This document shows positions 16,413-25,600 of a DNA stretch of 64,000 nt, piece after piece (the first letter of the stretch is position 1; every line of letters starts with the position of its first letter). This DNA comes from Ignavigranum ruoffiae (lineage in GTDB: Bacteria; Bacillota; Bacilli; Lactobacillales; Aerococcaceae): NCBI RefSeq assembly GCF_900110675.1, contig NZ_FOEN01000002.1, positions 62,001-126,000 of the forward strand, in the 5' to 3' direction. The notes below the pieces were generated by a model. It had not been told where the DNA came from, searched no databases, and saw only the letters and a list, made by a program, of their open reading frames with translations. The translations under genes and the position numbers were made by a program.

Positions 16413-17936
16413 ATGCGTTACATGTTATCCAAAAGCAAACTACGAATGGTTGAGTTAGTAGACTTTCTTTATCCCCAACAAGATTGGCTGACCATTAAAG
16501 AAATTGCCGACCATTTCGGCTGTTCCGAACGTACGATAAAAAAAGATCTGGCCTTAATCCGTAATCAGAGTCAAGAAATTTATACAGAAAGTTCTAGTGA
16601 GGGAATTCGCTTGCATGTCGCTGAAAATCATGGCATCGAGAGCTTCTATCGGCAAATATTTGCTAATGATTATGTATATACCTTATTAGAATATTTACTC
16701 ATTCATGGCGAGACCACCATCGAAAAGTTGTCCGAAGATTTATTTATCAGTGTGCCTACACTCTATCGTTTGACCCATCAAGCCAACGAAACTTTAAGCA
16801 GAAATTTCGAAGTTAAAATTCAAACCAGTCCCTTTTCCTTGGTAGGGGATGAGAAGACGATTCGTTTTATCATTGCACAATACTATACTGAGGCCTATCC
16901 AAGTTATCAGTGGCCCTTTGAATATCTTGATGAGCATTTTCTTGAAGAATTCTTAATTTTTCTGAGTCATCATTGCCAAATTAAATTAACCTTTGCTGAT
17001 TTGCGGGCCTTGAAACTCTCTACAGCGGTTTATTTATATCGCCACTTTGACCAACATATCGCCAATTGGCATATCGATCAGGATAAATCGGATGATTATT
17101 ACCATTCGCTGATGATGGATTATCGCTTCCGCAATTTGCAAGTAGAATTTGAACAACGCTATCAAATAACTTTTAATCAGAAAACGTTTGAAGATCTTTT
17201 TGGTCCATATTTACATCCGCTCTACTTTCTATCGTTTCGAGATTGGCAACAAGAGCGAAAATACAGTCCCTTGGCTGAGAAATCCTATCAATTCCTTTCT
17301 CACTGGCTGACTGACCTCGCTCGTCAATTTGAAATCCCTTTAGAGAATAAAGATCTGATCATGTTAAAGTTGCATAATACTTTACAAACTGAAGGTATTG
17401 AGACGCGGGCGATTTTCTTGATGTCTAATCGTAAGCAACAATTTTGCCAGTTGATTAAAGACAAAGATATCGAGTTCTATCATAAGATTCATCAAGGAAT
17501 CCTTGAATATCGCCAACTATTCCATAAAAATGACAACATTCAAATAGTATATCATATGATTTATCTAGTTTATATCACTTGGACCAACCTATTTACTCAT
17601 TTAGCTAACCGTAAAAAGCCGATCAATGCTCTGATATTAAGTGACTTTGATCAGGGGCATACCCTTTTAATTCAAAATATTATTTATCATCACTTTGCCA
17701 ACCGCTTAGTGACTCATGCTTATCAGTCTTTAGACATCAAGGAGTCCATCTTGCAGGAATATGATATTATTATCGCAAACTTCCACATCCCTCATACCAA
17801 TCATCCACGAATTATTTGTGTAGATTGTGTACCCACTAAATCCGATCTCGTCTGGGTGAATCAGATGATTGAACAAGTCCATGAAGAAAGAGATAGAAAT
17901 GTTAAAGCCCAAAATTTTCTTCACATCATTGAATAA
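16413..17936 (+). CDS. Mga/HTH-type transcriptional regulator divergent from the methionine operon
   Basis: ATG at 16413 follows AGGGGG at good spacing; the frame is open further upstream but lacks a ribosome site. The 507-residue product has two N-terminal helix-turn-helix units: IKEIADHFGCSERTIKKDL (near residue 26) and TIEKLSEDLFISVPTLYRL (near 90), followed by a long helical region, as in Mga/AtxA-like regulators. A C-terminal EIIB-like segment (near residues 400-470, DFDQGHTLLIQNI) is possible. Such proteins are often controlled by PTS phosphorylation. Being divergent from the carrier gene it probably controls that operon. Confidence 0.75.
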   Translation: MRYMLSKSKLRMVELVDFLYPQQDWLTIKEIADHFGCSERTIKKDLALIRNQSQEIYTESSSEGIRLHVAENHGIESFYRQIFANDYVYTLLEYLLIHGETTIEKLSEDLFISVPTLYRLTHQANETLSRNFEVKIQTSPFSLVGDEKTIRFIIAQYYTEAYPSYQWPFEYLDEHFLEEFLIFLSHHCQIKLTFADLRALKLSTAVYLYRHFDQHIANWHIDQDKSDDYYHSLMMDYRFRNLQVEFEQRYQITFNQKTFEDLFGPYLHPLYFLSFRDWQQERKYSPLAEKSYQFLSHWLTDLARQFEIPLENKDLIMLKLHNTLQTEGIETRAIFLMSNRKQQFCQLIKDKDIEFYHKIHQGILEYRQLFHKNDNIQIVYHMIYLVYITWTNLFTHLANRKKPINALILSDFDQGHTLLIQNIIYHHFANRLVTHAYQSLDIKESILQEYDIIIANFHIPHTNHPRIICVDCVPTKSDLVWVNQMIEQVHEERDRNVKAQNFLHIIE

Positions 17937-17950
17937 TTGACCTCAGATTA

Positions 17951-18022
17951 AAAAGACTGACCCGCAATTCATCACTTCACTAAAAATAATAAAGTGAAGA
18001 ACGAATGACAGGTTAGTCTTTT
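17951..18022. terminator. Bidirectional terminator between the Mga-type regulator and cstA
   Basis: AAAAGACTGACC at 17951-17962 pairs with GGTTAGTCTTTT at 18011-18022, with an inner stem CTTCACT/AAGTGAAG. A-runs and T-runs on both sides suit termination of both convergent genes. Confidence 0.8.
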
Positions 18023-18047
18023 ATTGATTAAATATTTTTAAAAGGGC

Positions 18048-19526
18048 TTATCTGGCCAAGGTTTGAATCGGTAGATGATCATTCAATAAAGCATGACCAG
18101 GATCTAAGCGATTCTTCTGAACTCGGCCACTCTTAATAAATAAAAGCGTGATGGTGGTTGATATCAAAATACTAAAACCGTGAGTCAAGAAACCTAAGCC
18201 TAGATTGAAACCAATTGGTTGGCTTAAAATATAAGCCACACAAGCATAGAGCATTAAGACAGCTGGTAGGAATGTTACCCAGTAATTCCGCTGATGTAAG
18301 AACAGATAACGGGTAGATACGAATAAGGAAATTACTGCCGTAACTTGATTAGCCCAGTTGAAATAGCGCCAAATAATATTGAAATCCATCATAGTTAAGA
18401 CAAAAGCGACCGCGAAAATGGGTAAAGTTAAGGTTAATACACGCCGAGCTGTATCTTGTTTAAAACCAATATATTCCGCGAGAATATTTCGCAAGCTTCT
18501 AAAAGCAGAAAGTCCTGAAGAAATTGGCAGAACAATCACACCGAGAATAGCGGCTGTCCCTAATACATTCCCTAAAAGCAACACTGAGACTTGATTAACC
18601 ACATAAGAAGGGGTGCCCGTTTGAATCATTTCGGCTAAGCTCCGACCCTCAAATAAAGTCATTGAAGCCGCTGCCCAAATCATAGCAATGATTCCTTCCG
18701 CAATCATCATTCCATAGAAAGTAATCCGCCCTTCTCTTTCTTTGGTCATGGTCCGACTGACCATCGGAGTTTGAGTCGCATGGAACCCTGAGATAGCCCC
18801 ACAAGAAACCGTAAAGAATAAAGCAGGAAAAATAGGTGTATGGTTTGGATGTATATTGGTTAAATGAGCAACATTCAAGTCAGGAAGTTGATAACCGCCA
18901 GTAAGTAGAGCAATTCCCATCGCCACTGTTGAAAGGATTAATATTCCGGCAAACCAAGGGTAAACTTTACCCATAGCTTGATCAATTGGCAAGAACGTCG
19001 AAATAATATAATAGACAAAGATGAGGAAAGTCGTCAAACCAATACCAATAAAATCTGGACTAATATCGGCAATCAAGGTAGCGGGCGAAATCACAAACAC
19101 AGTCCCCACCAATAAGAGCAGTAACATGATAAAGATATTGACCAGATGACGAACAGGCTTGCCGAGGTACTTGGCCGCTAGTTCTGGTAAGTGAGCTCCA
19201 TTATTTCTCAATGAAATCATACCGATCATATAATCATGAACGGCCCCGGCAAAGATACAACCTAGAACAATCCAAATATAAGCCGCTGGTCCATATAAAG
19301 CTCCCATAATCGGTCCAAAAATAGGTCCTGTTCCCGCAATATTTAATAATTCAATGATACAATTTTTCCACCGTGGCATCGGTACAAAATCCATACCATC
19401 TTGTAAAACTTCAGCCGGAGTTAAGCGGTCTGGATTAATTTGAAAGTTTCTTTCAATATAACTTCCATAAAATATATAGCCCAAGATTAATAAGACAATT
19501 CCGCCAATAAATGTTAACACAGCCAT
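18048..19526 (-). CDS. cstA: CstA-family carbon starvation/pyruvate or peptide transporter
   Basis: A 492-residue polytopic membrane protein with CstA landmarks: NIAGTGPIFGPIMGALYGP near residue 62 and FHATQTPMVSRTM near 247. CstA-family members (CstA, BtsT) import pyruvate or peptides. It is the short form without the long C-terminal extension of Escherichia coli CstA. An in-frame TTG lies at 19541, but ATG 19526 with AAAGGAAG just before is preferred. It lies 127 bases after a LytR-type response regulator gene, in the same direction; LytST/BtsSR-type systems control CstA-family transporters, so this is a likely regulatory target. A cre-like sequence overlaps the region just before the start. 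Confidence 0.9.
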   Translation of the reverse strand: MAVLTFIGGIVLLILGYIFYGSYIERNFQINPDRLTPAEVLQDGMDFVPMPRWKNCIIELLNIAGTGPIFGPIMGALYGPAAYIWIVLGCIFAGAVHDYMIGMISLRNNGAHLPELAAKYLGKPVRHLVNIFIMLLLLLVGTVFVISPATLIADISPDFIGIGLTTFLIFVYYIISTFLPIDQAMGKVYPWFAGILILSTVAMGIALLTGGYQLPDLNVAHLTNIHPNHTPIFPALFFTVSCGAISGFHATQTPMVSRTMTKEREGRITFYGMMIAEGIIAMIWAAASMTLFEGRSLAEMIQTGTPSYVVNQVSVLLLGNVLGTAAILGVIVLPISSGLSAFRSLRNILAEYIGFKQDTARRVLTLTLPIFAVAFVLTMMDFNIIWRYFNWANQVTAVISLFVSTRYLFLHQRNYWVTFLPAVLMLYACVAYILSQPIGFNLGLGFLTHGFSILISTTITLLFIKSGRVQKNRLDPGHALLNDHLPIQTLAR

Positions 19527-19539
19527 CTTCCTTTCTTTC

Positions 19540-19555
19540 AATAATGCGCTTACAT
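19540..19555 (-). promoter_or_regulatory. Cre-like site before cstA
   Basis: The minus strand reads ATGTAAGCGCATTATT; the first half matches the cre consensus perfectly and the second half has two mismatches. It lies 14-29 bases before the cstA ATG, suggesting CcpA control of the transporter separate from the two-component genes. Confidence 0.42.
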
Positions 19556-19653
19556 TATATGAAAGAAAGAGCTGTTTGCGTAAAATTCATGACGAAATAA
19601 CTGATATTTCCGATGAAATGCAGTCAGGCCCCTTTCAAATACAGTAAGACCTA

Positions 19654-20409
19654 CTAGTCTATGCCTAACATGGTCTTAAAATGATTCAAATAGGAGCGAC
19701 TAACTGGAACTTTATCTCCATTAATCATGGTTAAACGAAAAGTTTGGTTAAACCAAGGCTGAATTTCTTTCAGGGCCGTTTGGTTAATAACATAAGATCG
19801 ATGAACTTGAATAAATCGCTGCCCGGATAATTTCTCTCTTAGGGCTTTTAAGGTGGTTTTACTAATGTATACTTTTTCAGCTAAGTGAATCTCAACTTGG
19901 CCCGCATCCGCCAATAAATAAATAATTTCTTGCGGATCAATCATAATTATTCGGTCTTCGATTTGGATGGGCAAAGTCGAGCTGGGCTCAGTTATAATTG
20001 TCGATGTCGCTATTTCCTCAGTTTTTGTTTGAACTGAATTTTTATGACTAGCAGCCAATCCTTGAATTTTAGTAATAATTCGTTGGACTTCTTCTTGACG
20101 GAAGGGTTTTAACAAATAATCGACCGCATTTTGATGGAAGGCATCAATGGCATACTGACCAAAAGCCGTGGCAAAGACAATATAAGGCGGATGATCTAAT
20201 TTGTTAATCATTTGAGCAAGTTCGATCCCCGACTCTTCTTGCATCTGAATATCTAGAAAGGCCACATCAAAGGTCTGCCCCAATAGTTTAGGGAGTGCTG
20301 TTTTGATGGAATGACTTGATTCTACCTTAGCTTGAGAATCAACCGACTTAATCAGATAAGTCAATTCCTGAATGGCTAAAGGTTCATCATCGACTAAGAT
20401 ATAATTCAT
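19654..20409 (-). CDS. lytR: LytTR-family response regulator (LytR/BtsR type)
   Basis: A 251-residue protein with an N-terminal receiver domain (residues 1-120; acidic DDEP at 8-11, phosphoacceptor aspartate in FLDIQ near 57, lysine in LLKPF near 103) and a C-terminal LytTR DNA-binding domain (about 150-250) containing FIQVHRSYVINQ and VPVSRSYL. A linker rich in threonine and serine joins them. The start ATGA overlaps the stop of the sensor kinase gene. Together they form a two-component pair placed directly before cstA. Confidence 0.92.
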   Translation of the reverse strand: MNYILVDDEPLAIQELTYLIKSVDSQAKVESSHSIKTALPKLLGQTFDVAFLDIQMQEESGIELAQMINKLDHPPYIVFATAFGQYAIDAFHQNAVDYLLKPFRQEEVQRIITKIQGLAASHKNSVQTKTEEIATSTIITEPSSTLPIQIEDRIIMIDPQEIIYLLADAGQVEIHLAEKVYISKTTLKALREKLSGQRFIQVHRSYVINQTALKEIQPWFNQTFRLTMINGDKVPVSRSYLNHFKTMLGID

Positions 20410-22169
20410 GATATTTGACCTCCTTGAATGGGGATCTTGGTCTCAATACAAGTCCCTTCCCCTTGGCGACTCTCAATCTGCAAAGCTGCACTTTGATCAA
20501 AAATTCCCACTAAACGTTGATTGAGATTGTACAAGGCGGTTCCAGTGCCAGTCTCAGATTCTATGGGTTGATGCGTAATTTCCTTTAGAATCTCTAGACG
20601 GATGCCCCGACCATTATCTTGGACGCGTAATAATAAATAATTGGCTCTACAACGAGCTTTAACCCATACCTTGGCACCATCTTCAACTTGCCAATGTTTA
20701 AAAGCGTGGCGCATCGCATTCTCCACCAGTACTTGAACGGTAAAATTCGGCAATTCAATAGACAGACATTGAGGGTCTACATCAAAATTGACCTCTACCC
20801 GACCAGGAAAACGGGCCTCCTCTATTTCTAAATACGCTTGAACATGTTGAATTTCTGCAGCCAAGCTAATTAAAGGATGTTGGTGATTGGTGAGTGAAGC
20901 CCTGAAATAATCGGAAAGATTGAGCAACAAGTGGCGAGCTTTATCAACATCAAAACGCATAATGGCTGAAATAGTATTCAAAGCATTGAAGAAAAAATGG
21001 GGATTCACTTGGGCTTGTAAACTTTTGAGCTCAGCTTGTTCGAGCAATTGTTTCTGCGCTTGAATCATCCCAAAGGTTAATTGCATGGAAAAGATATCTG
21101 CTAATCCAGAGGCTAATTCTTCTTCTAATGCAGTTATATCTTCTGACCGGTAGAAATAAAATTTCAAGGTTCCTAAGGTCTCATTTTGGTTCTTTAGAGG
21201 CACGATAATGCCTGCTGCGATTGGGCAATTAGCTTGATGACAACCAATCTGGTCTGAATTCAAGGCAATCGACTTCTTACCACTAGCTAAGGTCGTCTGA
21301 GTCAAGTCGGTGCGAATATCTTGGCCCGCAAAATGATGGTCAGAGCCTGCACCAATATAAGCCAACACTTGATGATCATTGGTAATTGAAACGGCGGCTG
21401 CGTTGACAGCGGGATAAATCAATTCGACCAAAGCTTGAGCAGAGGTTCGATTCAGTCCTTGATTGAAATATGGTAAGGTTTGATTAGCCAGTGACAGTAC
21501 TTGAGAAGTCTGGATGGCCTTTGTATTTACCCCTTGGCGAATTAATAATTGAATGATAGACATAAAGACACCCGCACCCAGACTATTCACCACAACCATA
21601 GGAATGATAATTAGTTGGATTAACTGAAGCGCTTGACTAGCATTCTGGCTGAACAGATAGATAATCAACATTTGCAGAAGCTCCATCATGGTCGCACAAA
21701 GACTAGCTTCACTCACCGATAGATAACGTTGTTGGCGAATTGATCGATCCCCCAGTAAGCCAGATATAATCCCTACCGAAACTGAAGAAACAAAATAGAT
21801 AAAGGGATCTAAACCTCCTTGTAGGACACGGACAATGCCGGTAACCAAACCCACTGCAAAACCTAGAAACGTTCCGCCAATCATGCCCGAAATACTAATC
21901 GCTAAAACACGAGAATTTGCTAAAGAAGCGCCCGCTGGAAGTTGCCAAAGGTTAGACGTATTAACAATTTGATCCCCTTCAACCACAACACCCATAAAAT
22001 TTGAGATAATTGCAAACAAGGCAAAGACAATAAATAGCCAGACCCATGACTTCTTACTTTGGCGTTGCTTCATGGCTAATTGTAATTTATCCGTCGTCAT
22101 TAAGGTGTAAGCCAAAATAACAATAAACGACGCCCTCAGTAATAACTGTAAAAATAAATTCGCCATCAT
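20406..22169 (-). CDS. lytS: LytS-family sensor histidine kinase
   Basis: A 587-residue kinase: six or so N-terminal membrane helices of the 5TMR-LYT type with NFMGVVVEG and GFAVGLVTGIVR (residues 20-185), a GAF-like domain (about 215-365) containing cysteines in GCHQANCPIAAG, then a HisKA_7TM/His_kinase domain with QAQVNPHFFFNALNTI near 390 (phosphohistidine) and an ATPase end with NAMRHAF and DNGRGI. ATG 22169 (or 22166) is chosen because GGGGG lies 4-8 bases upstream. LytS and BtsS proteins sense pyruvate or membrane state. Confidence 0.92.
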   Translation of the reverse strand: MMANLFLQLLLRASFIVILAYTLMTTDKLQLAMKQRQSKKSWVWLFIVFALFAIISNFMGVVVEGDQIVNTSNLWQLPAGASLANSRVLAISISGMIGGTFLGFAVGLVTGIVRVLQGGLDPFIYFVSSVSVGIISGLLGDRSIRQQRYLSVSEASLCATMMELLQMLIIYLFSQNASQALQLIQLIIIPMVVVNSLGAGVFMSIIQLLIRQGVNTKAIQTSQVLSLANQTLPYFNQGLNRTSAQALVELIYPAVNAAAVSITNDHQVLAYIGAGSDHHFAGQDIRTDLTQTTLASGKKSIALNSDQIGCHQANCPIAAGIIVPLKNQNETLGTLKFYFYRSEDITALEEELASGLADIFSMQLTFGMIQAQKQLLEQAELKSLQAQVNPHFFFNALNTISAIMRFDVDKARHLLLNLSDYFRASLTNHQHPLISLAAEIQHVQAYLEIEEARFPGRVEVNFDVDPQCLSIELPNFTVQVLVENAMRHAFKHWQVEDGAKVWVKARCRANYLLLRVQDNGRGIRLEILKEITHQPIESETGTGTALYNLNQRLVGIFDQSAALQIESRQGEGTCIETKIPIQGGQIS

Positions 22170-22197
22170 CTTGCCCCCTATATCCATAGCAATATTT

Positions 22198-22226
22198 ATT
22201 TTATAAGAAAGTCTAGCTAGACGCAA
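22198..22226 (-). promoter_or_regulatory. Promoter of the lytSR operon with a palindrome in the spacer
   Basis: On the minus strand TTGCGT (22226-22221), a 17-base spacer and TAAAAT (22203-22198) form a good promoter, 28 bases before the start codon. The spacer contains the perfect 12-base palindrome GTCTAGCTAGAC (22211-22222), well placed for a repressor. Confidence 0.6.
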
Positions 22227-22398
22227 AAAATTGTTAGCTATCATTGATTTGAAGTGCCTTCGTCGCTTAATTCCTCAAATTATCGATAAACCACCACCCA
22301 AAAATAGATGGGAACATTTAAGCCAAGTCAGATTAAATCAGCATTCTCAAACAATATTTGATAAAATCAATTATAATCAGCTTTTTCAATTTCAGGTC

Positions 22399-22427
22399 TT
22401 GCCATCTTTCAGTAAACATGATAGACT
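22399..22427 (+). promoter_or_regulatory. Promoter of tRNA-Ala
   Basis: TTGCCA (22399-22404), 17-base spacer, TAGACT (22422-22427), ending 36 bases before the tRNA. Confidence 0.55.
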
Positions 22428-22463
22428 AATAAAAGTTTCTGTTTTAATTAATCAGAAACTTCT

Positions 22464-22536
<73 letters not shown>

Positions 22537-22553
22537 TTCCATATGAATAATTC

Positions 22554-22583
22554 AAAAAGACTAGCTAAGTTGCTAGTCTTTTT
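22554..22583. terminator. Terminator of tRNA-Ala
   Basis: Perfect 12-base stem AAAAAGACTAGC (22554-22565) and GCTAGTCTTTTT (22572-22583) with a 6-base loop; the T-run makes it an efficient terminator, possibly usable by the convergent adhesin gene as well. Confidence 0.88.
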
Positions 22584-22649
22584 GCTATTTATCCATAAAA
22601 AATAGAGCAGTAGATTATCTACTGCCCTATCAAAATCTCTCAGATGTGT

Positions 22650-25600
22650 TTAATAGGATTGACGCTTAATTAACACACATCCAAGTCCAACAAATAGTAG
22701 TCCAAATAAACTATATGCAAACAATTCAAGGTCTGATTCACCAGTTTCCGGTAAAACATTGGCTTTAACCACTGGAATTTCTGGTTCTTCAGGAATCTTC
22801 GGCTCTTGAGGCTCGTTTGGTTCTTCTGGTTCCTCAGGCTCGTTTGGTTCTTCTGGTTCCTCAGGCTCCTCTGGCTCTTCAGGCTCTGGATCCTTAGGTT
22901 GATCAGGTTGCTCAGGGTCAGGATATTTATTAGTAATTTCAAACCCTTGAGTCATATCCCCAGTGATTACAACTTCCACACCTTCTAATAAGTGTTCAGC
23001 CACGGTATATAGATATTTTTTACCTTCAGCATCCCATTTAGGAAGGTCTTTCCAAGTATAGGCTGTCTCCCCATCTTTGAGTTCAATGGTATCGACGACT
23101 TCGCCATCACGCAGTAAATCAATCGTGATGGTTGGCTTTTCAGCTGGACCATTAATCCACACTTTCTTAACGCCTAGTTCCGTCAATTCAATAATAAACT
23201 CATTGATTAACTTATTGCCATCTTGGCGACTGGTATAGCCATCAACTGGACGTTCTTGAACGGTATAGGTATATTCGTTACCTTCTTCATCCCATTTAGG
23301 AAGGTCTTTCCAAGTATAGGCTGTTTCCCCATCTTTGAGTTCGATGGTATCGACGACTTTGCCATTACGCAGTAAATCAATTGTGATGGTTGGTTTTTCA
23401 GCTGGACCATTGATCCATTCTTTTTCGATGGCAAGTTGAGTTAAGTCAATAATAAACTCATTGATTAACTTATTGCCTTCTTGGCGACTGGTATAGCCGT
23501 CAACAGGACGTTCTTGAACGGTATAGGTATATTCGTTACCTTCTTCATCCCATTTAGGAAGATCTTTCCAAGTATAGGCTGTCTCCCCATCTTTAAGTTC
23601 GACGGTATCGACGACTTTACCATCACGCAGTAAATCAATCGTGATGGTTGGCTTTTCAGCTGGACCATTGATCCATTCCTTTTCGATGGCAAGTTGAGTT
23701 AAGTCAATGATAAACTCATTGATTAACTTATTGCCTTCTTGGCGACTGGTATAGCCATCAACTGGACGTTCTTGAACGGTATAGGTATATTCTTTACCTT
23801 CTTCATCCCATTTAGGAAGGTCTTTCCAAGTATAGGCTGTCTCCCCATCTTTAAGTTCGACGGTATCGACGACTTCGCCATTACGCAGTAAATCAATTGT
23901 GATGGTTGGTTTTTCAGCTGGACCATTGATCCATTCCTTTTCCACTTCAATATCTATTTTATAAGTGTTCTTGATCTGCCAGGTTAATCCATTCGTATTA
24001 TCCGATTGAATCAAGTCAACTTTTGGATAGCTACCATGCTCATTTGGAGTTGGATTTGTTACATTGAATAAACTATAAGCCACTCCATCAATCATTAGTT
24101 TAGGTAGATACAAACGATATAATCCATCAGCATCTTTACGTAGATAGAAGTTATACTCAGTTAAGCCAGGCACATTGCTTTCAACTACATATTCAGCAAT
24201 TCTTAATGGTTGACCATTTAAAATCAACTCGATGGGTTTTTCCTGACCAAAAATCACTGATTTATTCAATTGAGTTAACCATTCACCATCCAAAACAGGA
24301 TGTGGAATCTTATCCCAAACAAATTCTTGTGATTCAACTATTTTATCATCAACCACTAAATTTAGCTTAATATTACCCATAAAATCTTTAAAATGATCGT
24401 TGGTAGGTAATAATCTAATTAAACCATCATCAGTTAAGCCAGCTTCCGGACGATAGTTATCTGCATATTCTATGCGGAAAATATATTTTCCTTTTGATGG
24501 AATCTCAATATATTTTCCATTAAAGTGATCAACAGTAGCTTCTTCTATACTGTATTTTCCTTGGGCCAAAGCTAAAGGATCTAAGCGATCGAATCGACCT
24601 TGCCATTGATTTTCTTTATTTAAGATTAATTGGCGATAAACTGGTTTTCCATCTTGATCATAAGATTCAACAACCTTTTTGCCATCTTTTAATAGATAAA
24701 CAATAACTTCCTTGGGAAAATCTTTCTCAGGGATTTTATCTTCATTTATCCATTTTTTCTCAACTTCTAGGCTAGTTTGCTCGAAATTGGTTAGGGTAAA
24801 AGTATGTTCACTAGCATCTTGAACAATTTCACTGGTTTCTACCAGTTGTTCTGCCATAAATCCACTACTTGCGGTATCGTCATAATCTTGAATCCATAGA
24901 TATGGTAAACGTAATGTATAGGTGCCATCAGCATTCCGAACTAAAACGACGGCATAACCACTATCATGAATACCATAACCGTGAATATCTTTACTCCAGT
25001 CTTCTCCATAATCGATGAAGGCTCGATCTTGGCCGTAGTATTCGATATTGTTAATTTTATTCAGCAATAAAGGATGCTTCAACAAGCTTTGCCATTGAGT
25101 TGCTTCGGTCAATTCAGCATGATCAATTAAAGTTAATGCTTGATCTTGATCTTTGAAATATAAGTAAATCTTAGATTCTGGCATTTCTGCTTCATCATCA
25201 TAATCTGGACCTAAATCTGTAGAGAAAATACGTTTAATCACTAGGTGACCTGCTTCAATTTTCTGTTCATCTTGTTGAACACGTTCAGTGACTTCAACAT
25301 GGTATTGATTACCTTGTTCAATCACTAAGTATTTCAAACCACGTTTTGCCAATTCAGCCGCTGAGAAAATCAAGCCTTTATCTAAAGAATTTGCCGGCAG
25401 ACCTTCAATGTCAGCATAAGGCGTTTGGTGGAATAAAGCAGACCATTGATTATCCTTATTGAGCGTGATTTCACCATATTTATATAGGCGAGGATCCTTG
25501 GCATAATTATCGCGGACATATTGGCTGTCTACATCTTCTGGCACAATAAAGATATCAACGATAACATCCTTATTTTCTACCGAAGAAGAGATTGAAGGAT

